The notes below the pieces were generated by a model. It was not told the origin of the DNA, ran no database searches, and worked only from the letters and a program-made list of their open reading frames with translations. The translations under genes and the position numbers were made by a program. Positions 52,971 through 61,812 of a stretch of DNA of 64,000 nt are shown here, piece after piece; the stretch's first letter is position 1; each line of letters begins with the position of its first letter. The DNA comes from Loigolactobacillus coryniformis subsp. coryniformis KCTC 3167 = DSM 20001 (GTDB taxonomy: Bacteria; Bacillota; Bacilli; Lactobacillales; Lactobacillaceae). The stretch is taken from assembly GCF_002706425.1 (NCBI RefSeq), contig NZ_CP017713.1, positions 1,116,001 through 1,180,000 on the forward strand. Reading direction: 5' to 3'.

Positions 52971-54834
52971 AGAAACACCAACACGGCCACCAATGGGCCA
53001 TGGTCCCGGCAATCATGCCGGCCTAGTTGAAAAACCACAGCACTTTTGGCGGACAACCAATCGTTTGTTGCGCTACATGTCCAATCGTTTATTTGCGGTG
53101 GCAGTGGTTTTAATTTTGGCGATCACGTCAGTTATTTTCCAAATTCGGACGCCGAAAATTCTCGGTGAGGCAACGACGGAAATTTATAAAGGCATCATGA
53201 AGGGCGCAGCAATGAAAAAAGCCGGTGAAACGGTGGCTAAGTTGCCGATCGATTTTGATAAGATCAAGCAGATCATCATTATTGTTGTCTTAATGTATTT
53301 AACCTCAGCGTTGTTTAGCTTTTTCCAGCAATTTATTATGACGCGGGTCTCGCAGCAAACGGTCTATCAGTTGCGCCGCGAGTTTAAGGAAAAAATGCAA
53401 CGGGTACCGATCAGTTATTATGATACGCATAGCAACGGTGATATTATGTCGCGAGCAGTTAACGATATGGATAATATCGCCAGTACCTTACAGCAAAGTT
53501 TAACGCAGGCAGTGACGAGTACTGTGACTTTTGTCGGCACGATCTGGATGATGCTGACGATCAGTTGGAAGCTGACCTTGATCGCGTTGATCACTATTCC
53601 ATTAAGCCTAGTGATTGTTGGCGTGATTGCACCACGGTCGCAGCGTTATTTTGCGGGGCAACAGCGTAGCTTAGGCTTGTTGAATAATCAGGTTGAAGAA
53701 AATTATAGTGGCCATGTGGTTTTAAAAAGTTTTAACAAGGAACAAGCCGCGATCGATACTTTTGAAGAACAAAATCGTAACTATTATCAGTCAGCTTGGA
53801 AGGCACAATTTATTTCCGGGATCATTATGCCGTTAATGATTTTCTTGAATAATATTGGCTACGTCTTCGTGGCGATCATCGGTGGGGTACAGGTCACTCA
53901 CGGTGCAGTGACGTTAGGTAATGTGCAGGCCTTTTTACAATACATGAATCAGTTCTCCCAACCAATTTCACAATTAGCTAACTTAATGAACACGATCCAG
54001 TCAACGATTGCTTCTGCGGAACGGATTTTTGCGGTGTTAGATGAACCAGAAATGAGTCCAGAGCCAACTGCTAAGCCAGTTGTTCAGCCGAACGCAAACT
54101 TTATTGATTTTGATCATGTACAGTTTGGTTACAATAAAGGCGAATTGTTGATGAATGACTACAATTTGAGCGTTAAAAAAGGTCAGCGCGTCGCTATTGT
54201 TGGGCCAACTGGTGCCGGTAAAACGACGATCATTAATTTACTGGAACGCTTCTACGATGTCAGCGGTGGCACAATTCGTTTGGCCGGCGTTGATACTCGT
54301 GAATTAAGTCGTGAAGACCTACGGCAGCATTTTGCTATGGTTTTGCAGGATACATGGCTGTTTACCGGTACGATCTACGATAATCTGAAATACGGTCGTG
54401 AAGACGCAACGGATGACGAGGTCATGGCGGCAGCTAAGGCAGCCCACGTTGATGAATTTGTTCGCCGCTTACCTAACGGCTACAACACCATTTTGAATGA
54501 AGCGGCCTCTAATATTTCTCAAGGGCAACGGCAATTAGTTACGATCGCGCGAGCTTTTGTTGCCGATCCTGAGATTTTGATCCTTGATGAAGCCACCAGT
54601 TCGGTCGATACTCGGACTGAAGTTCATATTCAGCACGCGATGGAACGCTTATTGGCTAACCGCACCAGTTTCGTGGTGGCCCATCGGTTGTCAACGATTC
54701 GTGATGCCGATAATATCATCGTAATGAATCATGGTGACGTGATCGAAACTGGGACTCATGACCAATTAATGGCCCAAAAAGGGTTCTACGCTGATTTATA
54801 CAATAGTCAATTTTCTGGCAATATTGTGTCGTAA
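52963..54834 (+). CDS. Multidrug ABC exporter half-transporter with intact ATP site (LmrD/BmrD-like)
   Basis: A 623-residue half-transporter with an N-terminal extension (MSKETPTRPPMGHGPGNHAGLVEKP), six helices and an ATPase domain. Walker A GPTGAGKTT and Walker B ILILDEATSSVD with the catalytic glutamate. The signature is ISQGQRQL, where the family usually has SGGQ; in heterodimers this altered signature faces the partner's Walker A. It ends before a terminator at 54847. Confidence 0.92.
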   Translation: MSKETPTRPPMGHGPGNHAGLVEKPQHFWRTTNRLLRYMSNRLFAVAVVLILAITSVIFQIRTPKILGEATTEIYKGIMKGAAMKKAGETVAKLPIDFDKIKQIIIIVVLMYLTSALFSFFQQFIMTRVSQQTVYQLRREFKEKMQRVPISYYDTHSNGDIMSRAVNDMDNIASTLQQSLTQAVTSTVTFVGTIWMMLTISWKLTLIALITIPLSLVIVGVIAPRSQRYFAGQQRSLGLLNNQVEENYSGHVVLKSFNKEQAAIDTFEEQNRNYYQSAWKAQFISGIIMPLMIFLNNIGYVFVAIIGGVQVTHGAVTLGNVQAFLQYMNQFSQPISQLANLMNTIQSTIASAERIFAVLDEPEMSPEPTAKPVVQPNANFIDFDHVQFGYNKGELLMNDYNLSVKKGQRVAIVGPTGAGKTTIINLLERFYDVSGGTIRLAGVDTRELSREDLRQHFAMVLQDTWLFTGTIYDNLKYGREDATDDEVMAAAKAAHVDEFVRRLPNGYNTILNEAASNISQGQRQLVTIARAFVADPEILILDEATSSVDTRTEVHIQHAMERLLANRTSFVVAHRLSTIRDADNIIVMNHGDVIETGTHDQLMAQKGFYADLYNSQFSGNIVS

Positions 54835-54846
54835 ATGCGTTATAGT

Positions 54847-54880
54847 AAAAGCAAAGGTGTACGCTGCCTTTGCTTTTTTT
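54847..54880 (+). terminator. Terminator of the exporter operon
   Basis: AAAAGCAAAGG...CCTTTGCTTTT followed by T's. Confidence 0.88.
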
Positions 54881-54939
54881 ATTGGGCGACGTTTCAACTT
54901 GGCGCCTTTTACCATAATTGTGAAATTGGAGTTGGTACG

Positions 54940-55944
54940 ATGTATCCACAAACTGAACAGAAAATTCAAGCTTTAGTCGCTAATGGGATCGTTCCTGGTG
55001 TTAGTTATGGATTTATTCAGCAGCAGCACACTTGGACGAATTATTTAGGTGCTAGCCAGTTGTTGCCGGAAAAAAAGGCCTTACAAGCCGGCCAATTGTA
55101 TGATCTGGCGTCATTGACTAAAGTAGTGGCAACGACGACTTTAATTTTAAAATTACAAGAACAAGGTCGACTAGCCATTACTGATCCAGTTCAAAAATAT
55201 TTACCAGAATTTGGTGATGGGCGAGTAACGTTACGGCATTTGTTGACGCATACTTCGGGTATCACCGGCTATATTCCGAATCGTAACCAACTGGCAGCAC
55301 CGGCATTGACTAAAGCATTACTTGGCTTAAGTGTCGGTGCAGATTTTGGACGCAAAGTGGTTTATAGCGATACAGGGCTGATCTATCTAGGTTGGATCAT
55401 CGAACGCTTGTTAAAGGAGCCAGTACAAACGGCGTTGACACATGAAGTGTTGCAACCATTACATTTAAATACAATGACCTTTACGCCGGAAAAGGCGCGT
55501 TGTGTGCCCGCCAGTTATGAACCAACGGGCCGCGGTTTGATCCAGGGCGTTGTTCATGACCCCAAAGCCTTTATCTTAGGCAAACATTGTGCCTCGGCTG
55601 GTTTATTTTCTAATTTAGCTGATCTGTTACAATTTTGCCGGTTCATGTTGGGTGACTTTACGGTTAACCAACCACCGATCAGTTCAGCAACGATTGCCGC
55701 ATTATACCGTGATTACACCGGCTTTGATGGCGGTCGTAGCTTAGGCTGGCAATTGTTGTATGCAGCGGACGGGCATCCAGTTATTTATCATACTGGTTTT
55801 GTTGGTCATTTTATGTTGATCGATGCGACCAAGCATAATGCTGTCGTTTTTCTGTCTAACCGCATCCATCCAACGGCACCAAATAAACCTTATCTTGCAT
55901 TACGTGACGAAATCGTTACCACTTATCTGCAGGAAGCTAAATGA
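54940..55944 (+). CDS. Serine hydrolase of the beta-lactamase-related (class C-like) family
   Basis: A 334-residue penicillin-binding-fold hydrolase. The SxxK motif is SLTK (about residue 60), the YxD/N motif YSD in VVYSDTGLIYLGW, and HTGFVGH stands in for the KTG box. No signal peptide, so probably cytoplasmic, as is common for esterase/beta-lactamase-like proteins of lactobacilli. ATG 54940 is preceded by GGAGTTGGTACG. The substrate, an ester or a peptide, is unknown. Confidence 0.85.
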   Translation: MYPQTEQKIQALVANGIVPGVSYGFIQQQHTWTNYLGASQLLPEKKALQAGQLYDLASLTKVVATTTLILKLQEQGRLAITDPVQKYLPEFGDGRVTLRHLLTHTSGITGYIPNRNQLAAPALTKALLGLSVGADFGRKVVYSDTGLIYLGWIIERLLKEPVQTALTHEVLQPLHLNTMTFTPEKARCVPASYEPTGRGLIQGVVHDPKAFILGKHCASAGLFSNLADLLQFCRFMLGDFTVNQPPISSATIAALYRDYTGFDGGRSLGWQLLYAADGHPVIYHTGFVGHFMLIDATKHNAVVFLSNRIHPTAPNKPYLALRDEIVTTYLQEAK

Positions 55945-56041
55945 AACGGTGATTAAAACACACGAATTAGACTCGACGTCACTAACTGAAAACGGTAAAA
56001 TAATTAGCGGAGCATTTGAGAATATTGAAGGAGTGATTATT

Positions 56042-57004
56042 TTGGCAGAACCGTATTTCTTACAGCCTTATTTTCAAGAAAAAATTTGGGGCGGAACTAA
56101 ATTACATGATGAATTTGGCTATACCTTACCTAGTGAACGTACGGGCGAATGTTGGGCGATTTCCGCGCATCCCCATGGACCTAGTACCGTCGCTAACGGT
56201 CCATATGCTGGCCAGACCTTGATCGAAGTTTGGCGCGATCATCGCGATGTTTTTGGCGATGCTAAGGGGGATGTTTTCCCATTATTGACTAAAATTTTGG
56301 ATGCTGAAGCTGACTTATCGGTTCAGGTTCACCCCGATGACGCTTATGCTGCGGAACACGAGCATGAACTGGGCAAAACGGAATGTTGGTATATCATTGC
56401 CGCTGATCCAGGGGCTGAATTGATCTATGGTCATAATGCCAAAAGTGAAGCTGAATTGGCCGATATGATCCATTCGGAAGACTGGCAGGGCTTGTTCCGC
56501 CATGTACCCGTTAAAGCCGGTGATTTCTTTTACGTCCCTAGTGGAACGATCCATGCACTGGGCAAAGGAATTATGGCTCTAGAAACGCAACAAAGTAGCG
56601 ATACGACTTATCGGTTATATGACTATGATCGAGTAGACGCTAAGACTGGCAAAAAACGTGAACTGCATATCCAACAATCAATTGACACGACCACGGTACC
56701 GTTTGTGGCGCCTAAGTTAGCTATCACTAGTCAACAGTTTGGCGATTCTAAAGTTACCACTTTCGTTAAAGCGCCATACTTTACGGTTTACGAATGGCAA
56801 GTTAAAGGTGAACTAGAGTTAACCCGTCAAAGCGCGCCATATACATTGGTTTCCGTTTTAGCTGGGCAAGGTGAGATCACCGTTGATGGTCAAAGTTATC
56901 CGTTAGCTAAAGGGCAACACTGTTTATTACCATTTGCAGTCAAAAAATGGCAATTGTCCGGTGACTTACAAATTATCGCTTCCGAACCGGGTAAGAAAGC
57001 ATAA
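56042..57004 (+). CDS. manA: Mannose-6-phosphate isomerase, class I
   Basis: A 320-residue zinc enzyme interconverting mannose-6-phosphate and fructose-6-phosphate. EKIWGGTKLHDEFGY, the zinc-binding VQVHPDDAYA, KTECWYII and GDFFYVPSGTIHALGKGI are diagnostic. The start is TTG 56042 (AEPYFLQPYF follows) after GAAGGAGTGATTATT; the open frame reaching back to 55823 overlaps the hydrolase gene and is not likely. It supplies mannose-derived precursors for surface glycans, or feeds mannose to glycolysis. Confidence 0.93.
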   Translation: MAEPYFLQPYFQEKIWGGTKLHDEFGYTLPSERTGECWAISAHPHGPSTVANGPYAGQTLIEVWRDHRDVFGDAKGDVFPLLTKILDAEADLSVQVHPDDAYAAEHEHELGKTECWYIIAADPGAELIYGHNAKSEAELADMIHSEDWQGLFRHVPVKAGDFFYVPSGTIHALGKGIMALETQQSSDTTYRLYDYDRVDAKTGKKRELHIQQSIDTTTVPFVAPKLAITSQQFGDSKVTTFVKAPYFTVYEWQVKGELELTRQSAPYTLVSVLAGQGEITVDGQSYPLAKGQHCLLPFAVKKWQLSGDLQIIASEPGKKA

Positions 57005-57051
57005 AGAATGGATTTAGCGGCTGAATTTAGTCGCTATTTTTATATCATTTT

Positions 57052-57094
57052 AAAAAGCGCTTTCATTTACAGCTAAACAAGACTAAAATATAAT
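57052..57094 (+). promoter_or_regulatory. Promoter with overlapping CcpA (cre) site before the dehydrogenase gene
   Basis: TTTACA (57066-57071), 17-base spacer, TATAAT (57089-57094). Immediately before and touching the -35 box is AAAAAGCGCTTTCA (57052-57065), whose complement TGAAAGCGCTTTTT is close to the catabolite-responsive element. A cre at this place would normally repress in the presence of glucose, or modulate by occlusion. Confidence 0.65.
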
Positions 57095-57128
57095 TGTTCA
57101 AGCTAAAAATATTTTAGGAGACTATTAA

Positions 57129-57875
57129 ATGACAGGACGTTTAATTGGCAAAGTTGCGCTGGTTACCGGCGGAACAAAAGGAATTGGTTTAAGCTGTGCA
57201 CAGCGTTTTGTAGAAGAAGGGGCGAAAGTTGTTATTACTGGGCGCCATGTGGATCTTGGTGAAGCAGCGTTAGCAACTATTAACGCACCAGAGGCACTGA
57301 GCTTTATGCAACAGGATACCTCAGATGATCAAGAGTGGCCACAGATTATTAAGGCCGTCCAGGATAAGGTTGGTAAGTTGGATATTTTAGTTAATAATGC
57401 CGGTATTTGTTTTTTTAAAGATATTGAGCATACAACTGCAGCAGAATGGCGTAAAATACAGTCGATCAACTTGGATGGGGTTTTCTTTGGCACTAAATAT
57501 GCCTTAATCGCGATGAAAGATCATGGGGGTTCGATCATTAACATGTCGTCGATCGAAGGTTTGATTGGCGAACCAATGTTGGCTGCCTATAATGCTAGCA
57601 AAGGGGGTGTACGACTATTTTCTAAATCAGCGGCCTTGTATGCAGCTAAAGAAGGTTACAATGTGCGCATCAACACAGTCCATCCCGGTTACATTCACAC
57701 GCCGTTGGTTGATTGCGCACCGGATGTGGTGACTCACGAAGAGCAATTAACACCAATGGGGCACTTAGGCGAACCCGTAGATATTGCGAATATGTGCGTA
57801 TTCTTAGCTTCAGATGAATCAAAATTTGCCACTGGTGCAGAATTTGTTGTCGATGGTGGTTATACGGCTCAATAA
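57129..57875 (+). CDS. Short-chain dehydrogenase similar to R-specific alcohol dehydrogenase
   Basis: A 248-residue SDR oxidoreductase. TGGTKGIG binds the cofactor; the catalytic Ser is in INMSSIEG, and Tyr/Lys in YNASKGG. The C-terminus FVVDGGYTAQ, together with HPGYIHTPLVD, closely follows the well-known R-specific alcohol dehydrogenase of Lactobacillus brevis, which uses NADPH and has a magnesium bound by the C-terminal Gln. It likely reduces ketones such as acetophenone-like or acetoin-like compounds. The ATG follows AGGAGACTATTAA. The gene stands alone with its own promoter and terminator. Confidence 0.93.
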   Translation: MTGRLIGKVALVTGGTKGIGLSCAQRFVEEGAKVVITGRHVDLGEAALATINAPEALSFMQQDTSDDQEWPQIIKAVQDKVGKLDILVNNAGICFFKDIEHTTAAEWRKIQSINLDGVFFGTKYALIAMKDHGGSIINMSSIEGLIGEPMLAAYNASKGGVRLFSKSAALYAAKEGYNVRINTVHPGYIHTPLVDCAPDVVTHEEQLTPMGHLGEPVDIANMCVFLASDESKFATGAEFVVDGGYTAQ

Positions 57876-57976
57876 TTCATTGTTGTGGTCAATGGTTAAT
57901 GTGGATCAAATTATTTCAGTAAATGACTGAATATACAACGAAGCATTAATAATACGACTTCATTGAATGAGCAAAT

Positions 57977-58021
57977 AAAATAAGCTTGGGTAACTTTTTC
58001 AGGTTACTCAAGCTTATTTTT
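57977..58021. terminator. Bidirectional terminator between the dehydrogenase gene and murT
   Basis: AAAATAAGCTTGGGTAAC / GGTTACTCAAGCTTATTTT, one mismatch, loop of about 7; A run on one side and T run on the other. Confidence 0.88.
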
Positions 58022-59372
58022 AATGCTTACGGTTAGCTGCGGCAATGAAGCCTTGCGCCGCAAATTTTTCGCGTAATTGAAGAACTGCCGTGTAAGTGGC
58101 TAATACGTAAACTTGTTCAGTTGGCAAAGTCTTGATTTTTTCCGCGACTTCACTTAGATCCTTGATCTGTTGTAATTTATCTTCTGGGACACCGGCAACC
58201 TGCCAACGAAAGGCAATATCAGTGACTCGCTCACCACCAGCGATAAAGCTGGGAATCGCTTGAGTCGCCATTTTTTCAAAATTACCATCCCAGATCCAAC
58301 TAGTGTCGATACCGTCAGCGTAATTGGCGTTCAGCAAAGTGACCAACGAAAAAGGTTTTTTATTCAATAAAATTAAATCAAATACTTGATTTAAGCCCAC
58401 CGGATTTTTGACTAAAATTAAAGTTACAGCCTTATCGCCGACTTGAATCACTTCTTGACGACCAAAAACTTTTTCGTCAGCATCGAGTGCTTGCGCAATC
58501 GCAGTAGGTTCAATACCAAAATAACGACCTACACTGTAAGCAGCTAATGCGTTATAGATATTATACGTGCCACCAATATTAAGTTTGATTGGCTGACCAT
58601 CGATCACAAAACTAGAGCTAACCGGCGTTTGCTCAGTTAATTCAGTGACTCGGTGTTGTAGTTCAGGACGGGCAAAACCACAGTTAGGACAGTAGTATTT
58701 ACCTAGATTACTGTAAACTAATGATTTGTAGTGCAGAATATGATTGCAGACTGGGCACAAAACACCATCAGTATTGTATTCAGCTTTTAATTCACCATCA
58801 GGCTGGTTATCAAAGCCGTAATAGATGAATGGGTTGGGTAATTTACGTGAATGGAAAATTGGCGCATCACCGTTAGCGATGACCGTTGCCTCAGGTGCAT
58901 TGGCCACACCATCAAGAATTTTCTGATAGGTGGTATATAATTCGCCATAACGATCCATTTGATCACGGAAAATGTTAGTGAAAACAAAGGCTGTTGGTTT
59001 GATGTATTTGGTTACTTCGATCACATTAGCCTCATCAACTTCCAAAACAGCGATCTGCTTACCAGAGCGCCCACGCTTGTGGGTTAAGAAGGCGGTGATG
59101 ATACCTTGCTTCATGTTGGAACCAGTTGGGTTAGTCAAAATATCACTGTATTTTGCGTGTAATACTTTGACAGTTAAGGCTGTGGTCAACGTTTTACCGT
59201 TAGTGCCTGTGATGATCACGACTTCATAATCACGACCTAACGTTGCCAGAATATCTGGATCAATTCGATTGGTGATTTTACCCGGCAAAGAGCTACCACC
59301 TTTCATGAAGGTGTGCAAAAACCAGTAAGCCGAGCGACCAGCAGTCGCGGCGAAAGAACTTTTTAATGACAT
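58020..59372 (-). CDS. murT: Lipid II isoglutaminyl synthase subunit MurT
   Basis: A 450-residue Mur-ligase-like protein that, with the amidotransferase GatD, amidates the D-glutamate of lipid II. The ATP-binding loop is TGTNGKTLTT, followed by EVDEANV and FTNIFRDQMDRYGE. The four-cysteine zinc ribbon typical of MurT is seen as CPVCNH...YYCPNCGF (residues about 215-245). A C-terminal DUF1727 domain binds GatD. The start is ATG 59372 after AGGAGACTC. gatD normally follows murT, but here a terminator follows directly and no gatD lies in the window. Confidence 0.93.
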   Translation of the reverse strand: MSLKSSFAATAGRSAYWFLHTFMKGGSSLPGKITNRIDPDILATLGRDYEVVIITGTNGKTLTTALTVKVLHAKYSDILTNPTGSNMKQGIITAFLTHKRGRSGKQIAVLEVDEANVIEVTKYIKPTAFVFTNIFRDQMDRYGELYTTYQKILDGVANAPEATVIANGDAPIFHSRKLPNPFIYYGFDNQPDGELKAEYNTDGVLCPVCNHILHYKSLVYSNLGKYYCPNCGFARPELQHRVTELTEQTPVSSSFVIDGQPIKLNIGGTYNIYNALAAYSVGRYFGIEPTAIAQALDADEKVFGRQEVIQVGDKAVTLILVKNPVGLNQVFDLILLNKKPFSLVTLLNANYADGIDTSWIWDGNFEKMATQAIPSFIAGGERVTDIAFRWQVAGVPEDKLQQIKDLSEVAEKIKTLPTEQVYVLATYTAVLQLREKFAAQGFIAAANRKH

Positions 59373-59375
59373 AAT

Positions 59376-59425
59376 GAGTCTCCTATTCCACAATTAAGGT
59401 GATTTTATTAGCCTAGTGCGCTAAT
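59376..59425 (-). promoter_or_regulatory. Leader hairpin and motif before murT (shared with prfA repeats)
   Basis: On the minus strand a hairpin (ATTTTATTAGC ... GCTAATAAAAT) is followed at once by CACCTTAATTGTGGAATAGG, which contains the ribosome site. The same order, hairpin with TTTATTAGC arms then GACCTTAATTGTG, ends the leader of prfA and each 106-bp repeat there. Confidence 0.55.
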
Positions 59426-59765
59426 AAAATTTGCTATTTCAAAGGGTGCAACTATTTTGGTTTGATCCAATCGGCAATAAACGACTGTTTAGTATGGGAA
59501 GTATAAGTCGCATTAAATAACAATAACTATTTTGACAACGAAAAGTGTGCTTGTCAAAAGATAACCTGCGCCGACAATGTTTATAAGGCGAGCATAACAT
59601 AACTTGATGATTTAATTCGCTGCAATGATTAAAACCAATCGTTTTCTAACTAAAAATAGGCAGTACAAAGATTGCTTTTTTACTTGTCACTAATTTGCAG
59701 ATGAATTTTTCACTAAAATCGATTATACTGAATAAGAATGTTTATGAAAAGGGGTAAGAACAAGG
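59426..59765. other. Intergenic stretch between divergent murT and tdk
   Basis: About 340 bases that should carry both promoters. On the minus strand TTGACA lies within 59549-59556 with a weak AT-rich -10 region about 17 bases on. On the plus strand a TATACT lies just upstream of tdk (about 59724-59729). No ORF is evident. Confidence 0.4.
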
Positions 59766-60350
59766 ATGGCCCAGTTGTTTTTTCATTATGGCGCAATGAA
59801 TAGCGGTAAAACAATCGATATTTTAAAGGTTGCCCATAATTATGAGGAGCAAAATAAGTCGGTGATCATTATGACGTCAGGTCTAGATGATCGCGATGAG
59901 ATCGGCTACGTTTCTAGCCGGATCGGGTTACGCCGCCAAGCGTTGCCGATTTTTGCTGAAACCAATATTTGCGATGTTGTGAAACAAGAAAATCCCAATG
60001 CAGCGTGTTTATTGATCGATGAAGCACAGTTCTTGCAAAAGCATCATGTGATTGAACTGGCTAAAATTGTCGATGAGCTGAATATACCAGTCATGACGTA
60101 TGGTCTGAAAAATGATTTTCGCAATGAATTATTTGAAGGCTCAAAGTATTTATTGTTATACGCCGATAAAATTGTTGAAATCAAAACAATTTGCTGGTTC
60201 TGCAATAAAAAGGCTTTGATGAACATGCGTGTCGCTAATGGCAAGCCTGTCTATGAAGGCGAACAAATCGAAATTGGTGGCAATGAAGCTTACTACCCAG
60301 TTTGTCGTAAGCATTATTTTCATCCAATTTTAAGCCAATTAAAAGCATGA
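59766..60350 (+). CDS. tdk: Thymidine kinase
   Basis: A 194-residue type II thymidine kinase for dTMP salvage. P-loop [15 protein letters not shown], the LLIDEAQFL motif, and the structural zinc site CWFCNKK ... CRKHY are intact. The ATG follows AAAGGGGTAAGAACAAGG. The gene heads the block tdk-prfA-prmC-ywlC-glyA found in many Firmicutes, but is separated from prfA by the 106-bp repeats. Confidence 0.95.
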   Translation: MAQLFFHYGAMNSGKTIDILKVAHNYEEQNKSVIIMTSGLDDRDEIGYVSSRIGLRRQALPIFAETNICDVVKQENPNAACLLIDEAQFLQKHHVIELAKIVDELNIPVMTYGLKNDFRNELFEGSKYLLLYADKIVEIKTICWFCNKKALMNMRVANGKPVYEGEQIEIGGNEAYYPVCRKHYFHPILSQLKA

Positions 60351-60380
60351 ATGTGTTAATGTATTTAGCTAATAAAATAA

Positions 60381-60715
60381 CCTTAATTGTGAAGTAGAGC
60401 CATGTTTCTTGCGGCAAGTATTTTGCCACAAGAATGGACATCGCCCGGAACATCAGAATTTATTAGCGTATTCCGCTAATAAATGACCTTAATTGTGAAG
60501 TAGAGCCATGTTTCTTGCGGTAAGATTTTCGCCACAAGAATGGACATCGCCCGGAACATCAGAATTTATTAGCGTATTCTGCTAATAAATGACCTTAATT
60601 GTGAAGTAGAGCCATGTTTCTTGCGGCAAGTATTTTGCCACAAGAATGGACATCGCCCGGAACATCAGAATTTATTAGCGTATTCTGCTAATAAATGACC
60701 TTAATTGTGAAGTAG
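60381..60715 (+). repeat. Three tandem 106-bp hairpin-rich repeats plus a partial fourth
   Basis: Unit starts are 60381, 60487 and 60593; a fourth start at 60699 keeps only the first 17 bases before the prfA ribosome site. Each unit begins CCTTAATTGTGAAGTAGAG. It can form one hairpin with arms TTCTTG...CAAGAA and inner GGCAA/TTGCC, and another with arms ATTTATTAGC / GCTAATAAAT. Units 1 and 3 are nearly identical; unit 2 differs in the first hairpin. No ORF runs through. The transcript toward prfA would carry all units. Confidence 0.92.
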
Positions 60716-60729
60716 AAAGGAAACTAATC

Positions 60730-61812
60730 ATGGACGAAATGTTTGAACAGTTGCAAGCCGTGGTTGATCGTCATGAAGAATTGGAAGGCTTACTTTCCGA
60801 TCCTGAAGTGATCAGTGATACACAGCGCTTCATGAAGCTGTCGAAAGAAGAAGGCGAGATCCGCGAAACAACGGAAAAGTATAACCGTTACAAGGATGTT
60901 GTCGGCCAGATCGCCGAAAATGACGCAATGTTGCGTGAAAAACTTGATCCAGAAATGGACGCGATGGTCAAACAAGATCTAGCTGAATTAAATACTGAAA
61001 AAGAAAAATTAGAGCATGAAATGACCTTACTGATGCTACCTAAGGATCCTAATGATGATAAAAATATTATCATGGAGATCCGGGGCGCAGCTGGTGGTGA
61101 TGAAGCCAGTCTTTTTGCTGGGGACTTACTTAACATGTATATGCGCTATGCCGAAAAGCAAGGTTGGAAAGTGGAGACTGTCGATGAAACACCAACCGAA
61201 GTCGGTGGCTTTAAGAGTGTGGTCATTATGATCTCAGGTGATAGTGTTTACTCCAAGTTGAAGTTTGAAAATGGTGCGCATCGGGTACAGCGCGTTCCCC
61301 AGACTGAATCACAAGGGCGTGTGCACACCTCAACAGCAACTGTTGCGGTAATGCCGGAATATGATGCGGTTGATTTGGATATTGACCCGAAAGATATTCG
61401 GACCGACGTTTATCGTTCGTCTGGTGCCGGTGGTCAGCATATTAATAAAACTTCCTCTGCAGTACGGATGACCCATTTGCCAACGGGGATCGTCGTTGCC
61501 ATGCAGGATCAGCGTTCACAGCAACAAAACCGTGAAAAAGCAATGCAAATTTTGCGGGCCCGGGTTTATGACTATTATGAAAGTCAAAATCAAAGTGAAT
61601 ACGATGAAAATCGGAAACAATCAGTTGGGACTGGTGATCGTTCAGAACGGATCCGCACCTATAACTATCCACAAAATCGGGTGACGGATCACCGGATCGG
61701 TTTGACTCTAAACAAATTGGATCGGATTATGAATGGTGAATTAGAAGAGATTATTGATGCGTTGATCTTACATGATCAAACGGCTAAATTGGAGCAGCTC
61801 CAAAATGGCTGA
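60730..61812 (+). CDS. prfA: Peptide chain release factor 1
   Basis: A 360-residue class I release factor reading UAA and UAG. The codon-recognition loop is in [14 protein letters not shown] (P-Q-T tripeptide), and the catalytic GGQ is in [12 protein letters not shown] (about residue 235). Full length. The ATG follows AAAGGAAACTAATC. Its stop overlaps the prmC start, so the factor and the enzyme that methylates its GGQ glutamine are co-translated. Confidence 0.96.
   Translation: MDEMFEQLQAVVDRHEELEGLLSDPEVISDTQRFMKLSKEEGEIRETTEKYNRYKDVVGQIAENDAMLREKLDPEMDAMVKQDLAELNTEKEKLEHEMTLLMLPKDPNDDKNIIMEIRGAAGGDEASLFAGDLLNMYMRYAEKQGWKVETVDETPTEVGGFKSVVIMISGDSVYSKLKFENGAHRVQRVPQTESQGRVHTSTATVAVMPEYDAVDLDIDPKDIRTDVYRSSGAGGQHINKTSSAVRMTHLPTGIVVAMQDQRSQQQNREKAMQILRARVYDYYESQNQSEYDENRKQSVGTGDRSERIRTYNYPQNRVTDHRIGLTLNKLDRIMNGELEEIIDALILHDQTAKLEQLQNG

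Noticed and set aside
55823-56041. N-terminal extension of manA
   Set aside because: It would overlap the hydrolase gene by 122 bases; the TTG at 56042 has an ideal ribosome site and starts at the family's usual N-terminus.
60381-60715. CRISPR array
   Set aside because: Units are 106 bases with no variable spacers and no cas genes; they are plain tandem repeats.
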